Positions 1-8,302 of a DNA stretch of 64,000 bases are shown here, one piece after another (positions within the stretch are counted from its first letter, which is position 1; each line of letters begins with the position of its first letter). Under the pieces are notes generated by a model. That model had not been told where the DNA came from and ran no database searches. It saw only the letters and a list, made by a program, of their open reading frames with translations. A program made the translations under genes and the position numbers. The stretch comes from Spirochaetia bacterium 38H-sp (GTDB lineage Bacteria; Spirochaetota; Spirochaetia; Winmispirales; Winmispiraceae). The stretch lies in contig JBCHKQ010000001.1 of assembly GCA_039023545.1 (NCBI GenBank), positions 124,001 through 188,000 on the forward strand, given 5' to 3'.

Positions 1-396
1 ACACCTACTCCAACACCTACTCCAACACCTACTCCAACACCTACTCCTACTCCAACACCTACTCCTACTCCAACACCTACTCCTACTCCTACTCCTACTC
101 CTACTCCTACTCCTACTCCAACAGCTACACCTACTCCAACTCAGGGTACTTATGAGCTTATAACTCTGCCTTTTACTTACGACGGTGCCGGCGAGTTCTT
201 CTGGAAGACAGATGCTTTTAGCACTACTGTTAACTGGAATAGGTTTATCAACTCATGGAATCTTGATCTTCTTGACGTAAACGGCGTTGATATAACCAAC
301 ACATGGACAGCCCAGCATACAATACCTGCTGCAGACGGATTCTGGTACATTCACTACAAAGGCTCAGTTCCATCATCCCATATTGAGATAAAATAA
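1..396 (+). CDS. C-terminal end of a secreted carbohydrate-active protein with CBM64-like module (partial)
   Basis: Open from the first base and ending at TAA 394-396; the N-terminal part lies outside the window. About 45 residues of almost pure Thr-Pro repeat (bases 1-140, coding repeat of act/aca and cct/cca codons) form a flexible linker typical of multidomain polysaccharide hydrolases. The last ~85 residues contain YDGAGEFFWKTD, SWNLDLLDVNG and FWYIHYKGS, with several exposed Trp and Tyr, and end in IEIK. This pattern resembles CBM64 cellulose-binding modules of Spirochaeta thermophila, in which a row of Trp side chains binds crystalline cellulose. I infer a secreted cellulase or xylanase upstream. 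The catalytic domain is not visible, so substrate and family cannot be fixed. Confidence 0.75.
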   Translation, partial: TPTPTPTPTPTPTPTPTPTPTPTPTPTPTPTPTPTPTPTPTATPTPTQGTYELITLPFTYDGAGEFFWKTDAFSTTVNWNRFINSWNLDLLDVNGVDITNTWTAQHTIPAADGFWYIHYKGSVPSSHIEIK

Positions 397-414
397 GCTC
401 CATCTTCTCTCATT

Positions 415-440
415 GGGGACCATCCGGTCCCCTCTCTTCT
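415..440 (+). terminator. Probable terminator of the CBM64 gene
   Basis: Perfect 7-bp stem GGGGACC/GGTCCCC with loop ATCC, followed by a pyrimidine-rich tail (tctcttctct), 19 bases after the stop codon. The tail is not a pure T run, so strength is uncertain. Confidence 0.55.
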
Positions 441-474
441 CTATCTTATTTGCACGAAACCTACACACAAAACA

Positions 475-640
475 TTATACCGAACGTCGGACCTGAGCCA
501 TATAAGGCAAAACAGGAAGGAAACCTCAGCCCCTCCTGCCTTCGGCATATATGCTGTACACAAAAGAAGCGTCGCTTTCTTATTAATGCATCTGCCTGAG
601 GCAGCATGGGCCGCAGGAAGCGGCCATGCGTTCGGCATAA
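475..640. repeat. Palindromic repeat, inverted pair 1
   Basis: Begins with TTATACCGAACG (475-486) and ends with the inverted form CGTTCGGCATAA (629-640). Inside are the companion motif CTGCCTTCGGCA near 534-546 and CTGCCTGAGGCAG (592-604) followed by the stem CATGG-GCCGC/GCGGCCATG. The unit is 166 bp, the same size as the pair at 7994-8160, which suggests a MITE-like element with 12-bp terminal inverted repeats. No open reading frame of note lies inside. Confidence 0.7.
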
Positions 641-672
641 AAAAGCAGCATCCTTATAGTACTCGCAAAAAC

Positions 673-701
673 TTGAAATCTATCTGCTCAAGCGGTATAA
701 A
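673..701 (+). promoter_or_regulatory. nth promoter (leaderless arrangement)
   Basis: TTGAAA (673-678), 17-bp spacer, TATAAA (696-701). The start codon follows five bases later at 707, so the predicted transcript start coincides with the ATG. Confidence 0.65.
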
Positions 702-706
702 AAGAT

Positions 707-1330
707 ATGAATAAAAACTTTGACAAAATCTACTCGATTCTTCTCAAAGCATATCCAGACCTCTCGTCTTTTATAGAATACAAGCAGCCCTTTGAGCTCC
801 TTATAGGCGTAATACTGTCTGCCCAATCTACTGACAGGCAGGTCAATATAATCCTCCCAAATCTCTTTGCGCGCTACCCGGGAGCAGCAGAGCTTGCGCA
901 GGCAAGTCAAAAGGACGTAGAAGAGCTCATAAGAAGCGTGGGATTCTATCGTATAAAAGCAGCCAACATAATAAAAACCGCAGACATCATCCATAACCAG
1001 CACGGCGGAACAATCCCGAGCAGCATGGAAGAACTTACAGCACTTCCTGGAGTAGGAAGGAAAAGCGCCAACGTCATAAGAGGCACAATATACGGACTTC
1101 CGGCAATCATCGTGGACACCCATTTTATGCGCGTAAGCCGACGGCTGGGACTGACAGAGCAAAAAACACCGGAAAAAATAGAGAAAGACCTGGCAGCAAA
1201 AATCCCACCGAAAAAACAATACCCACTCTCCATGACAGTAAACCGCCATGGAAGAACAACCTGCCATGCAAGAAAACCTGACTGCACAAACTGCATACTC
1301 AGAGACTACTGCCCCAAAATAGGACTATAA
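707..1330 (+). CDS. nth: Endonuclease III (DNA glycosylase/AP lyase)
   Basis: 207 residues, the usual length for Nth. Base-excision repair enzyme removing oxidised pyrimidines and cleaving the abasic site. The helix-hairpin-helix LPGVGRKSA carries the catalytic lysine (K119), and the catalytic aspartate is in VDTHF (D137). The C-terminus has the iron-sulfur spacing C-x6-C-x2-C-x5-C (C186, C193, C196, C202). There is no ribosome-binding site; a promoter ends five bases before the ATG, so translation is probably leaderless. The stop codon TAA is contributed by the palindromic repeat that starts at 1328. Neighbours are unrelated, and the gene appears monocistronic. Confidence 0.96.
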   Translation: MNKNFDKIYSILLKAYPDLSSFIEYKQPFELLIGVILSAQSTDRQVNIILPNLFARYPGAAELAQASQKDVEELIRSVGFYRIKAANIIKTADIIHNQHGGTIPSSMEELTALPGVGRKSANVIRGTIYGLPAIIVDTHFMRVSRRLGLTEQKTPEKIEKDLAAKIPPKKQYPLSMTVNRHGRTTCHARKPDCTNCILRDYCPKIGL

Positions 1331-1399
1331 ACCGAACGCAGAAACTGCGCCATATAAAGAAAAGCCCCAAACAAAGCGCAGCTTCTGCTGCCTACGGCA
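1328..1399 (+). repeat. Palindromic repeat, single copy
   Basis: ACCGAACG end at 1331-1338 preceded by TATAA, an outer stem GCAGAA/TTCTGC and an inner short hairpin CGCAG-AAA-CTGCG, then CTGCCTACGGCA (1388-1399). The element's first bases supply the nth stop codon. Confidence 0.65.
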
Positions 1400-1465
1400 A
1401 ATAAGCTGCAAAACAAATTGCTCTGGGGAAGAAAACAAAGTTACTCTCTATAATTGAGAATTTTT

Positions 1466-2248
1466 TTAAGGTAAGGTGAATAAAGCTTTAAGCACTGTTT
1501 TCTGATCTATGTCTAAAGATTTTACAAATTCTGAAACGTATTTTGGATATTGATCTTTGATTAAAACAAGAATATTAAATATATCTATATTTTTGCTTTT
1601 GATATACCTTGCCATCTGGAAGTCCTTTCTTATAAAATATACAGCATCTCCTAGATATTCGTGTATAGTACTTAAAACATTTACATCCGCTCCTTTTTGA
1701 ATAAGAAAATCAGCCAAATCAAAGTGGTAGTTTGAGATAGCTGTTAGCAGAGGTTCTTCATTTCTTGCATGCACATCGGCTCCGTATTGTAATAATACAT
1801 CTACAATCTGATGATAGTTTTTTTCTACGGCAAATATCAGTGCTGCATCTTTAAATGCATGAACATCTGCACCATTATCTAAGAGGAATTTTACAATTTC
1901 AACGCTTTGGGCAAGTACGGCTTTTACTATTGTATAGCCAAGGGCTGCGTGTATATTTGCACCATATGGGATAAGCATTTTTACTATATCCAGATTTCCT
2001 ATTTCTATTGCTTTTTCTATGGGAGGGTCGCTTTCTCTATAGTAGTTATAATCTTTAAAATTTTTATATATACCCATTTCTAAGAGAGTTTTTATCAGTT
2101 GTATGTTTTCTTTTGTTATGGCCGTCATAAAAATCTTCTCTAATAATCTGTCGGGATAAGTTACTTTCTGCAACTTTTTCAGTTCTTCTATTTGTCCCTC
2201 TGGGGATAAAGAGGCTAATCTGTAATAACATTCTGTTAAGAAACTCAT
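1466..2248 (-). CDS. Ankyrin-repeat protein
   Basis: 260 residues starting at MSFLTECYYR. At least five ankyrin repeats are visible in the middle, recognisable by cores such as EIVKFLLDNGADVHA, QIVDVLLQYGADVHA and DLADFLIQKGADVNV. No signal peptide or membrane segment is apparent, so it is probably a cytoplasmic protein-protein interaction module with unknown partner. An in-frame TTG 24 bases upstream would extend the reading frame, but a TATAAT box sits between that codon and the ATG, so I take the ATG at 2248. No ribosome-binding site is seen. The specific role cannot be deduced from context. Confidence 0.85.
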   Translation of the reverse strand: MSFLTECYYRLASLSPEGQIEELKKLQKVTYPDRLLEKIFMTAITKENIQLIKTLLEMGIYKNFKDYNYYRESDPPIEKAIEIGNLDIVKMLIPYGANIHAALGYTIVKAVLAQSVEIVKFLLDNGADVHAFKDAALIFAVEKNYHQIVDVLLQYGADVHARNEEPLLTAISNYHFDLADFLIQKGADVNVLSTIHEYLGDAVYFIRKDFQMARYIKSKNIDIFNILVLIKDQYPKYVSEFVKSLDIDQKTVLKALFTLP

Positions 2249-2393
2249 AATACTTTTATTATATATAAACAAAGAAAAAACAAGAAAAAAACCTGATAAC
2301 AGGTGTACTTTGGAGTCTATTTGCTGATTGGTTTAACTTTTTATAACATATAGCATTCACAAGTAAAAAGTATTTTTTACCACCAAGGGGCGT

Positions 2394-4142
2394 TTAATTT
2401 TTATAATAAGAAATCTTTTTCTGTACTTGGAGGTTCTTACTTTTTGAGAAATTTCTAGCACTGCTTAAGAGCAGATTTTTCTGTTTTTCTTTGCCTTTTA
2501 TGCTTTTTTCTACGATGATTTTTTCTCCCGTAAATGGGTTGCATCCTGTATAGTACATAAGAGTAGATATGGTAGATGGTGTAGGTGTAAATATCTGGAT
2601 TTGTTTGGGATTGATATGCAGTTTTTCAGCGGCAAAAGACTTGAGTTTTCTCATGTGCTTCTCAGAGCATCCGGGATGAGCTGCTATAAAGTAGTATGTC
2701 AAAAACTGTTTCTTACCTGCTTCTGCAGAGAGTTTGTCAAAAGCTGTCTTAAACTCTATCAATCTGTCGATTGATGGTTTGCCCATAAGTCGTAGGATGC
2801 TGTTGTCTATGTGCTCTGGTGCTATCTTGAGTTGGCCTGATACATGGTGCTTTACAATTTCTGCAAGGTATTCTTTTCCATTCTTTGTATCGTCCAATAT
2901 CATATCATACCTAAGTCCGCTTGCAACAAAGACTTTCCTTATTCCGGGTATGTTTCTTATTTTTTTTAGAAGCTGTATCTGCAGTCCGTGGTCTATGGGA
3001 AGACCAGAACAGCTTGAGGGGAATATACAGCGTTTTTTTCTGCATATTCCGGTTTTTATCTTCTTTTTGCATTCCACTTTATACATATTTGCTGTTGCTC
3101 CGCCTACATCGTTGATTATACCTTTAAAATCGGGATGAGTGGTGTATCTTTTTATTTCTCTCAATATTGATTCCTGACTTCTACTCTGCACGGTGCGTCC
3201 CTGATGCATGGATATGGCGCAGAAATTGCATTCTCCGTAACAGCCTCTGTGGGTGGTTACAGAGAAGCGGATGGTGTCCATTGCTCTTATTTTGCCTTGG
3301 TTTTTGTAGATGGGATGAGGTCTGTTCTCAAACTCAAGCTCGTATATGCTGTCAATCTCTTCTGTTGTAAGCAGAGCTGGAGGAGGTGTGATAACAAGGT
3401 AGCGATTGTCATAACGTTGGAAGAGTTTTTTTGCTGTTATAGGATCTGTGTTATCATAAAAGGCCATAAACATGCGGGTAAATGCATTTTTATCTTCTTT
3501 TACCTCTTGGTACGAGGGTAATTCTATTCCATCGGATGGTTTTTCCCCTGATATATAGCATAGTCCACGTATGTCTTCTATTGTTCTTCCTTCCTTTATT
3601 GCTTGTGCCAGCTTGAGTGTGCTGTACTCTGCCATGCCGTACAAGAGATAATCAGCTTTGGCATCCGGCAGTACAGATCTTCGCACTGTATCAGTCCAGT
3701 AGTCATAGTGAGCTATTCTCCTAAGGCTGGCTTCTATTCCGCCAAGTACTATGGGTGCTGTTTTCTTAAAGTGCTGTCTTATCAGGTTGGTATAGACTAT
3801 TGTGGCTCTGTCCGGTCTTCTGTTATTTATTCCTCCAGGGGTGTAGTCGTCTGTTTTGCGTTTTTTACCTGTAGCTGTGTAATTAGCTACCATGGAGTCT
3901 ACGGCTCCTGCGCTTACTCCCCAAAACAGTCGGGGCTCTCCCAGTCTTGTTATGTCTTTGCTGCTCTTCCAGTCTGGCTGTGGTATTATTGCTACTCTAA
4001 ATCCATGTTTTATTAGGAATTTGCCCAACAGTGCCACGCCTGTAAATGGCGAGTCTATATAGGCATCTCCTGTTACAAATATGATATCAAGGCTGTCCCA
4101 GCCGAGTTTTTTTGTCTCATCCTGTGTTACGGGAATAAACAT
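2394..4142 (-). CDS. YgiQ family radical SAM protein (UPF0313)
   Basis: 582 residues from MFIPVTQDE. The radical-SAM motif THRGCYGECNFC has C301, C305 and C308 in CxxxCxxC spacing, which ligates the 4Fe-4S cluster that cleaves S-adenosylmethionine. The N-terminal part (GDAYIDSP, FWGVSAGA-like stretch) and the C-terminal IFTPTPST region match the YgiQ family, which is conserved in bacteria but of unresolved substrate. The frame is open 24 codons further to an ATG at 4214, but only the ATG at 4142 has a Shine-Dalgarno sequence (AGGAG, 4 nt spacing). Transcribed towards the ankyrin gene, divergent from the cyclase gene. Confidence 0.92.
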   Translation of the reverse strand: MFIPVTQDETKKLGWDSLDIIFVTGDAYIDSPFTGVALLGKFLIKHGFRVAIIPQPDWKSSKDITRLGEPRLFWGVSAGAVDSMVANYTATGKKRKTDDYTPGGINNRRPDRATIVYTNLIRQHFKKTAPIVLGGIEASLRRIAHYDYWTDTVRRSVLPDAKADYLLYGMAEYSTLKLAQAIKEGRTIEDIRGLCYISGEKPSDGIELPSYQEVKEDKNAFTRMFMAFYDNTDPITAKKLFQRYDNRYLVITPPPALLTTEEIDSIYELEFENRPHPIYKNQGKIRAMDTIRFSVTTHRGCYGECNFCAISMHQGRTVQSRSQESILREIKRYTTHPDFKGIINDVGGATANMYKVECKKKIKTGICRKKRCIFPSSCSGLPIDHGLQIQLLKKIRNIPGIRKVFVASGLRYDMILDDTKNGKEYLAEIVKHHVSGQLKIAPEHIDNSILRLMGKPSIDRLIEFKTAFDKLSAEAGKKQFLTYYFIAAHPGCSEKHMRKLKSFAAEKLHINPKQIQIFTPTPSTISTLMYYTGCNPFTGEKIIVEKSIKGKEKQKNLLLSSARNFSKSKNLQVQKKISYYKN

Positions 4143-4257
4143 ATGGCTCCTATAAGATGGGAAGTACTGTAAAGTATAGATAATTTTTTGCCGGTAAGGA
4201 AGTATCGTGTCCATACAGAGTGTATAGTGGCTGTCTTATAATGGGTTTCTGGTTTTC

Positions 4258-4310
4258 TGCCGCAGGCAGCAGAGGATGCTGTGTGCAGCATCCTCTGCGT
4301 TCGGTCTATG
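4258..4310 (-). repeat. Palindromic repeat, single copy
   Basis: TGCCGCAGGCAG (4258-4269), 12-bp perfect stem CAGAGGATGCTG/CAGCATCCTCTG with a 4-nt loop, then CGTTCGGT at 4298. Lies between the divergent ygiQ-like and cyclase genes. Confidence 0.7.
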
Positions 4311-4331
4311 TTATTAATATAAAAATATTTG

Positions 4332-4360
4332 TTGATTTCTTTTGGGTTTGGTTTTATTCT
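4332..4360 (+). promoter_or_regulatory. Cyclase operon promoter (leaderless arrangement)
   Basis: TTGATT (4332-4337), 17-bp spacer, TATTCT (4355-4360), then six bases to the ATG at 4367. Confidence 0.55.
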
Positions 4361-4366
4361 GTTTAT

Positions 4367-5815
4367 ATGGCAAAGCGTTCTTCTATTACAAGAAAGGTTA
4401 TTGTTATTATCTCTGTTACTCTTATCCTGGGGATAGGGCTCATCACTTATCTTTTTACAAGAAATATTATCAAGACTATCAATGATAGTACTGTCAAAAA
4501 CCTTGAGGTGCAGACGGATGTGCTTTTTAATGCCATTGAGAATATGATGATGCCGGGTGATGCGGCTCTGGCTTCTGCTTTTTTTTCCGATATTGCAGAG
4601 GATAATCCTGGCTCCGAGATTCTGCTTTTTAGGGCGGATGGGAGGCCTGCTTTTACGGATACGAGTACCATAGAGAAGGTAAATGCTATTATAGGGACGG
4701 AGAGGTTTGATAAGAATACTCCACGGGTCTTTTCTGATATAGAGAGTCTTTCTGCTGATGAGATTGCTTATATCATGCAGCCCTTTCCTCATACGTTTAA
4801 GGAGTCTTATTCCAGTGACAATAGGACTTATATCAGGGTACTTACGCCTCTTATCAATCTCCCCAAGTGTACGCTTTGCCATGGTTCTGACCATACTGTG
4901 AGAGGTATTGTAGAAATTAATGAGGATATTACAGACTCCATAATGCAGCAGCGGGATAATCTTGTGTTTGCAGGGGTTTCTTTTGTTGTTATTGTTGTAT
5001 TGTTGGGCGGGATTCTTACTTTTTTTATGAGAAAAAGTGTTCTTGACCCTGTAAGGGAGATTGGAAGGGCTTGTACTGCTGTTACTGCCGGAGATTTTGA
5101 TGTGCGCATAGACTTAAGTCAGCAGGATGAGATAGGGCAGTTAGCAGAAACTGTCAATACTATGGTCAAGGGGCTTTACGAGCGTTTTGCTCTCAGTAAG
5201 TTTGTGTCCCGTTCTACAATATCGGCGATAGCTAGTGCAAGTGAGGAGGGGGAAAAGCAGTTTGTAACTATGCTTTTTAGCGATGTCAGGAGTTTTACCA
5301 ATTATTCTTCCAGCCGAGAACCAGCTACTGTTGTGTCCGTTCTCAACAAGCTCCTGTCTCTGCAAACGGATATTATTCATAAGCATGGTGGTGATATCGA
5401 TAAGTATGTGGGTGATGAGGTTGTTGCAACTTTTATAGGAGAAGGCGCTGAGCTGAGGGCTGCCCGGGCTGCTACGGAGATTGTAGAGGTGCTGTCTGCA
5501 AGGCAAGGTGAGCTTGACAATCTTATGGTTGGTCTTGGTATACATTATGGTGAGGTTATTATGGGGCGTGTGGGAAGCAGCAGCAGAGCAGATTATACTG
5601 TTATAGGAGATACTGTTAATCTTGCATCGCGTCTTTGCAATTCTGCCAAGCCCGGCATGATTCTGATATCTTCTGCTTTCTACGAGAAAATAAAGGCCAG
5701 TGTTGATGTTACAGGCCCGTATGAGCTAAGGGTTAAGGGTAAGGAGGATGTGCAGAAGGTATACGGCCTAAAGAAGGTCTTGCAAGATGCTGGTAAAAAA
5801 GAGGAGGAAGCATAA
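4367..5815 (+). CDS. Membrane-bound class III nucleotide cyclase with periplasmic haem-c sensor domain
   Basis: 482 residues starting at MAKRSSITRK; the reading frame extends upstream only through the palindromic repeat. TM1 at 11-30, an extracytoplasmic domain of ~170 residues, TM2 at 200-220, HAMP linker to ~275, and a class III cyclase domain from ~295. The extracytoplasmic domain contains CTLCH (C168, C171, H172), a covalent haem-c site, in the setting seen in DUF3365/Tll0287-like redox sensors. In the cyclase domain, metal-binding D306 and D350, K346 in GGDIDKYVGDE (adenine-selecting lysine) and N418/R422 in VNLASRL are present, so it should be active and make cAMP. The next gene follows after 3 bases and also encodes a CxxCH protein. 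Inferred role: converting periplasmic redox or ligand state into cyclic nucleotide signalling. Confidence 0.88.
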   Translation: MAKRSSITRKVIVIISVTLILGIGLITYLFTRNIIKTINDSTVKNLEVQTDVLFNAIENMMMPGDAALASAFFSDIAEDNPGSEILLFRADGRPAFTDTSTIEKVNAIIGTERFDKNTPRVFSDIESLSADEIAYIMQPFPHTFKESYSSDNRTYIRVLTPLINLPKCTLCHGSDHTVRGIVEINEDITDSIMQQRDNLVFAGVSFVVIVVLLGGILTFFMRKSVLDPVREIGRACTAVTAGDFDVRIDLSQQDEIGQLAETVNTMVKGLYERFALSKFVSRSTISAIASASEEGEKQFVTMLFSDVRSFTNYSSSREPATVVSVLNKLLSLQTDIIHKHGGDIDKYVGDEVVATFIGEGAELRAARAATEIVEVLSARQGELDNLMVGLGIHYGEVIMGRVGSSSRADYTVIGDTVNLASRLCNSAKPGMILISSAFYEKIKASVDVTGPYELRVKGKEDVQKVYGLKKVLQDAGKKEEEA

Positions 5816-5818
5816 GAT

Positions 5819-6322
5819 ATGAAGAAACTGTTTTTATTTTCTATCTTTATAATGTTATTTTTCTCATGCAGTGCAGGTAAAAAAGATTATACGATAGAGG
5901 ATGACTACAGAAGCTGGAAAAGAACTACCAATATCGAGCTTGATTATCCTATACCCGGACATGGATCTGCATACAGAAGGATATATATCAACCCTACGGG
6001 AGAGAATGTAAAGATAGAGAAAAAGGGCAATTGGGAGTCTTATATATATCCAGAAGGAACCGTTATAGTAAAAGAGATTTTTAATAAAAAGCCAGCAGGA
6101 GAGGAAAAAGCGGATATTTTGACTGCCATGATCAAGGCTCCCAATGATCCCAATAGCAAAAACGGCTGGGTATGGATAATGCAGCGCGGCAACACTGCTA
6201 CCATTATAACAGACCCTTTCTGCGTAACATGCCATGAGAATGCCAATGAGAGTCATCCTTATGGAGACGGCAATCCCGGCGCTGTTTTTAGGGATTTTGT
6301 ATTTTTTCCATACAATCCTTAA
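5819..6322 (+). CDS. Cytochrome P460-like haem lipoprotein
   Basis: 167 residues. A lipoprotein signal peptide ends in the lipobox FFSC (C17), so the mature protein is a membrane-anchored periplasmic lipoprotein. Features match the cytochrome P460 fold: YRSWKR near residue 30, PEGTVIVKEIF (78-88), GWVWIMQ (116-122) and a single CVTCH haem-attachment site (C135, C138, H139). Start ATG is preceded by GAGGAGGA and sits 3 nt after the cyclase stop, so the two are one operon. P460 proteins elsewhere oxidise hydroxylamine or act in nitric-oxide detoxification, but many members are uncharacterised. Here the pairing with a haem-c cyclase suggests a sensing or electron-transfer partner. Confidence 0.82.
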   Translation: MKKLFLFSIFIMLFFSCSAGKKDYTIEDDYRSWKRTTNIELDYPIPGHGSAYRRIYINPTGENVKIEKKGNWESYIYPEGTVIVKEIFNKKPAGEEKADILTAMIKAPNDPNSKNGWVWIMQRGNTATIITDPFCVTCHENANESHPYGDGNPGAVFRDFVFFPYNP

Positions 6323-6337
6323 AGCGATATAAAATTA

Positions 6338-7090
6338 TTAGCCGTATGAATGCTTTCCATCAAATAAATACGGCACTCCTAGAAGTGTAAATAGCATAAA
6401 GACAATGGCTAATAATATTACTGCTCTGGCCCAGTTTTTTTTCTTATAAGCAGGGCTTAGATGAACATAGGCCGTAAGCATGAGCCAGGTAATAAGGCTC
6501 CATGTCTCTTTGGCATCCCATGACCAGAAACTCCCCCAGGCAAAGTATGCCCAGACTGCACCAAAGATAAGCGCTCCTGCCGTAAAGAAAAGATATCCCC
6601 AATATATGAGGCTTTCTTCTATTCCTAATCCCCTGTCTTTCTTGCTTATAAGTCTTGCTACGAGTATAAAGCCTCCTGCATATATAAGGGATTCTCCCGC
6701 TATGCTGGTGAGGACATGAAGAATCAGCCATGCACTTGCAAGGACAGGCTTAACCGAGCCTGGCGGAGGTGCTAGAGGAGACATGGCGAGGCTTATTGCA
6801 ATCCATGATGCAAAAGAAAGCGCAAGTCTGGCAACAATGTCTTTTTTTATAAAAATTGCTATAAGTGCAGCCATCAGAGATAAAGAAAGGAATACATCAT
6901 GAAGAGATATCAGGGATAGTACACCCAAGTTTATCGTATTATAAAGCATAAGAGAGATTACAAGGGCTAAAAATAAAAAGAGTATTGTCCCGTATGCTTT
7001 CTCAGAAAAAGGCTTTATCATAAAAACTATTGCCATGAGAAGATGAAGCAATGCAATAGCCCAGGCTGCGAATAGTATAATATTATTCAT
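6338..7090 (-). CDS. ccsA: Cytochrome c biogenesis protein CcsA/CcmC family
   Basis: 250 residues, polytopic with about eight hydrophobic segments. The tryptophan-rich haem-handling motif WGSFWSWDAKETWSL lies around residues 183-200, with histidines in LHVLT and YVHLS positioned as expected for axial haem ligands. System II cytochrome c maturation exports haem and attaches it to CxxCH apoproteins outside the cytoplasm. The start overlaps the end of the ResB-like gene by 8 bases, so the two are translationally coupled. It runs convergently with the two CxxCH protein genes at 4367-6322, its likely clients. Confidence 0.92.
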   Translation of the reverse strand: MNNIILFAAWAIALLHLLMAIVFMIKPFSEKAYGTILFLFLALVISLMLYNTINLGVLSLISLHDVFLSLSLMAALIAIFIKKDIVARLALSFASWIAISLAMSPLAPPPGSVKPVLASAWLILHVLTSIAGESLIYAGGFILVARLISKKDRGLGIEESLIYWGYLFFTAGALIFGAVWAYFAWGSFWSWDAKETWSLITWLMLTAYVHLSPAYKKKNWARAVILLAIVFMLFTLLGVPYLFDGKHSYG

Positions 7091-7865
7091 ATTTTTTCTC
7101 CAATATTTTTATCTTTGCAATCCCCAGGAGGATAAGTCCCACAAGGCTAAAAAGGATGCCTGCAAAAACAATAGCAGAGCCGGATGTTCTTTTTATGAGT
7201 AGACCTGCATATATCTCCCTTTGATAAGCTGTTATTTTTATTCCCTCACTTAGTGTTCCGGGAAATATTGCATACTTTTTAGTGTCATAGTATATGGCCT
7301 CCTTGTCCATTGTAATTGTCTTGTCTCCAACTATGATACTTTGCCCAGAATAAACAGCCTGTTTTTCTCCATGTATATCAAGGATAATTCTTGAATCCGC
7401 ATATGTCCACAGATAAACAAGACTATCCCCCAGTCTGCAGGGCAGATTGGCTTCTATCACAACAGGAACCTTACCATTTATAAGAGCCTTTACCTTGAGG
7501 ACTTCCTTTTTATCTGTTGCTTCTATCTCCGATACCAGAAGGCTGTTTTCTCCTATTTTAAACCCCTCTTCTTTTCCAAGAAAAATAAGACGGGCAGGCG
7601 GGTTATGCATGTAGATAGCAAGACCTATTATCACAAGAACAATACCTAAATGAAGAACATCAGCTGCTATACTTTTTATGCCTCTAAAGCTTTCTCCCTT
7701 TACCAGCCTGGATGCCATACAGAAAATAAGGCTTAGTCCAAGCGCCAGCATTATTCCAGAGAGGACTATGTTATGTATGCTGCTCCCTGACGCAAGAGCA
7801 GAAAGTACACCTGCGGCAAGTCCGGCTGCTGCTGTTTTTAACGCACCGTTTAGAGTTCTGCTCAT
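7083..7865 (-). CDS. ResB/Ccs1-like cytochrome c biogenesis protein
   Basis: 260 residues, shorter than typical ResB. Hydrophobic segments near 10-52 (two), 68-86 (VLHLGIVLVIIGLAIY, the ResB-like HLG segment) and 228-252, with an extracytoplasmic domain of ~140 residues between the third and fourth. ResB holds the apocytochrome for haem ligation by CcsA. Overlap with ccsA and order are as in system II operons. No clear Shine-Dalgarno sequence is seen before the ATG at 7865. Confidence 0.82.
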   Translation of the reverse strand: MSRTLNGALKTAAAGLAAGVLSALASGSSIHNIVLSGIMLALGLSLIFCMASRLVKGESFRGIKSIAADVLHLGIVLVIIGLAIYMHNPPARLIFLGKEEGFKIGENSLLVSEIEATDKKEVLKVKALINGKVPVVIEANLPCRLGDSLVYLWTYADSRIILDIHGEKQAVYSGQSIIVGDKTITMDKEAIYYDTKKYAIFPGTLSEGIKITAYQREIYAGLLIKRTSGSAIVFAGILFSLVGLILLGIAKIKILEKKYE

Positions 7866-7993
7866 GGGCTAAGTCTAACATAGGAGCGCCGGCTCTGCTA
7901 GTTTTTTGCACAAAGAATAAGAAACAGATACTACCCAGTCAAAGGCTGTACAGCATACCTATCAAAGTCTGGATAAATTGCACTATGATTTAT

Positions 7994-8160
7994 TTATACC
8001 GAACGCACGGACTCGGAAAACGAGTCCGTGCTGCCTCCAGGCGGAAGAAAAACAGTCCAAAGGTCGGATAATTTACCCTGATATATGTGCCGCAGGCAGG
8101 AGGACATGCCCCCTACCCTTTAATGCAGCACTCAGTACGCATGTCCGACGTTCGGTATAA
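7994..8160. repeat. Palindromic repeat, inverted pair 2
   Basis: Left copy: TTATACCGAACG, perfect 10-bp stem CACGGACTCG/CGAGTCCGTG with loop GAAAA, then CTGCCTCCAGGCGGAAG. Right copy inverted: TGCCGCAGGCAG (8088-8099), stem GGACATGC/GCATGTCC, then CGTTCGGTATAA (8149-8160). The unit is 167 bp and fills most of the gap between the divergent ResB-like gene and fabH. The left stem is identical to that of the copy at 47424-47448. Confidence 0.8.
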
Positions 8161-8232
8161 ATTATAATCCAGGGCAATGGAGATTATGCTGTAGATAAAT
8201 AGCTTTACATGAGTTGACAGTAAACAAAAGGA

Positions 8233-8261
8233 TTGACCTTTGTCGGTTTTGTGTCTAGTAT
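8233..8261 (+). promoter_or_regulatory. fabH promoter
   Basis: TTGACC (8233-8238), 17-bp spacer, TAGTAT (8256-8261), giving a leader of about 35 nt that contains a GGAGG ribosome site before the ATG at 8303. Confidence 0.55.
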
Positions 8262-8302
8262 CTCATAATCGGACACCGGCCGATAAACTACCGGAGGATT
8301 TT

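Noticed and set aside
1-140. Short tandem repeat as a CRISPR or minisatellite
   Set aside because: It is an in-frame Thr-Pro coding repeat belonging to the linker of a secreted protein.
680-1267. Long antisense open frame over nth
   Set aside because: Shadow of the strongly supported nth frame; cysteine- and tyrosine-rich translation without family resemblance.
4220-4366. N-terminal extension of the cyclase through the palindromic repeat
   Set aside because: It translates the repeat itself, and the promoter lies between the extension and the ATG at 4367.
4127-4894. Minus-strand open frame over the cyclase start
   Set aside because: Overlaps two well-supported genes; basic, low-complexity translation with no homology features.
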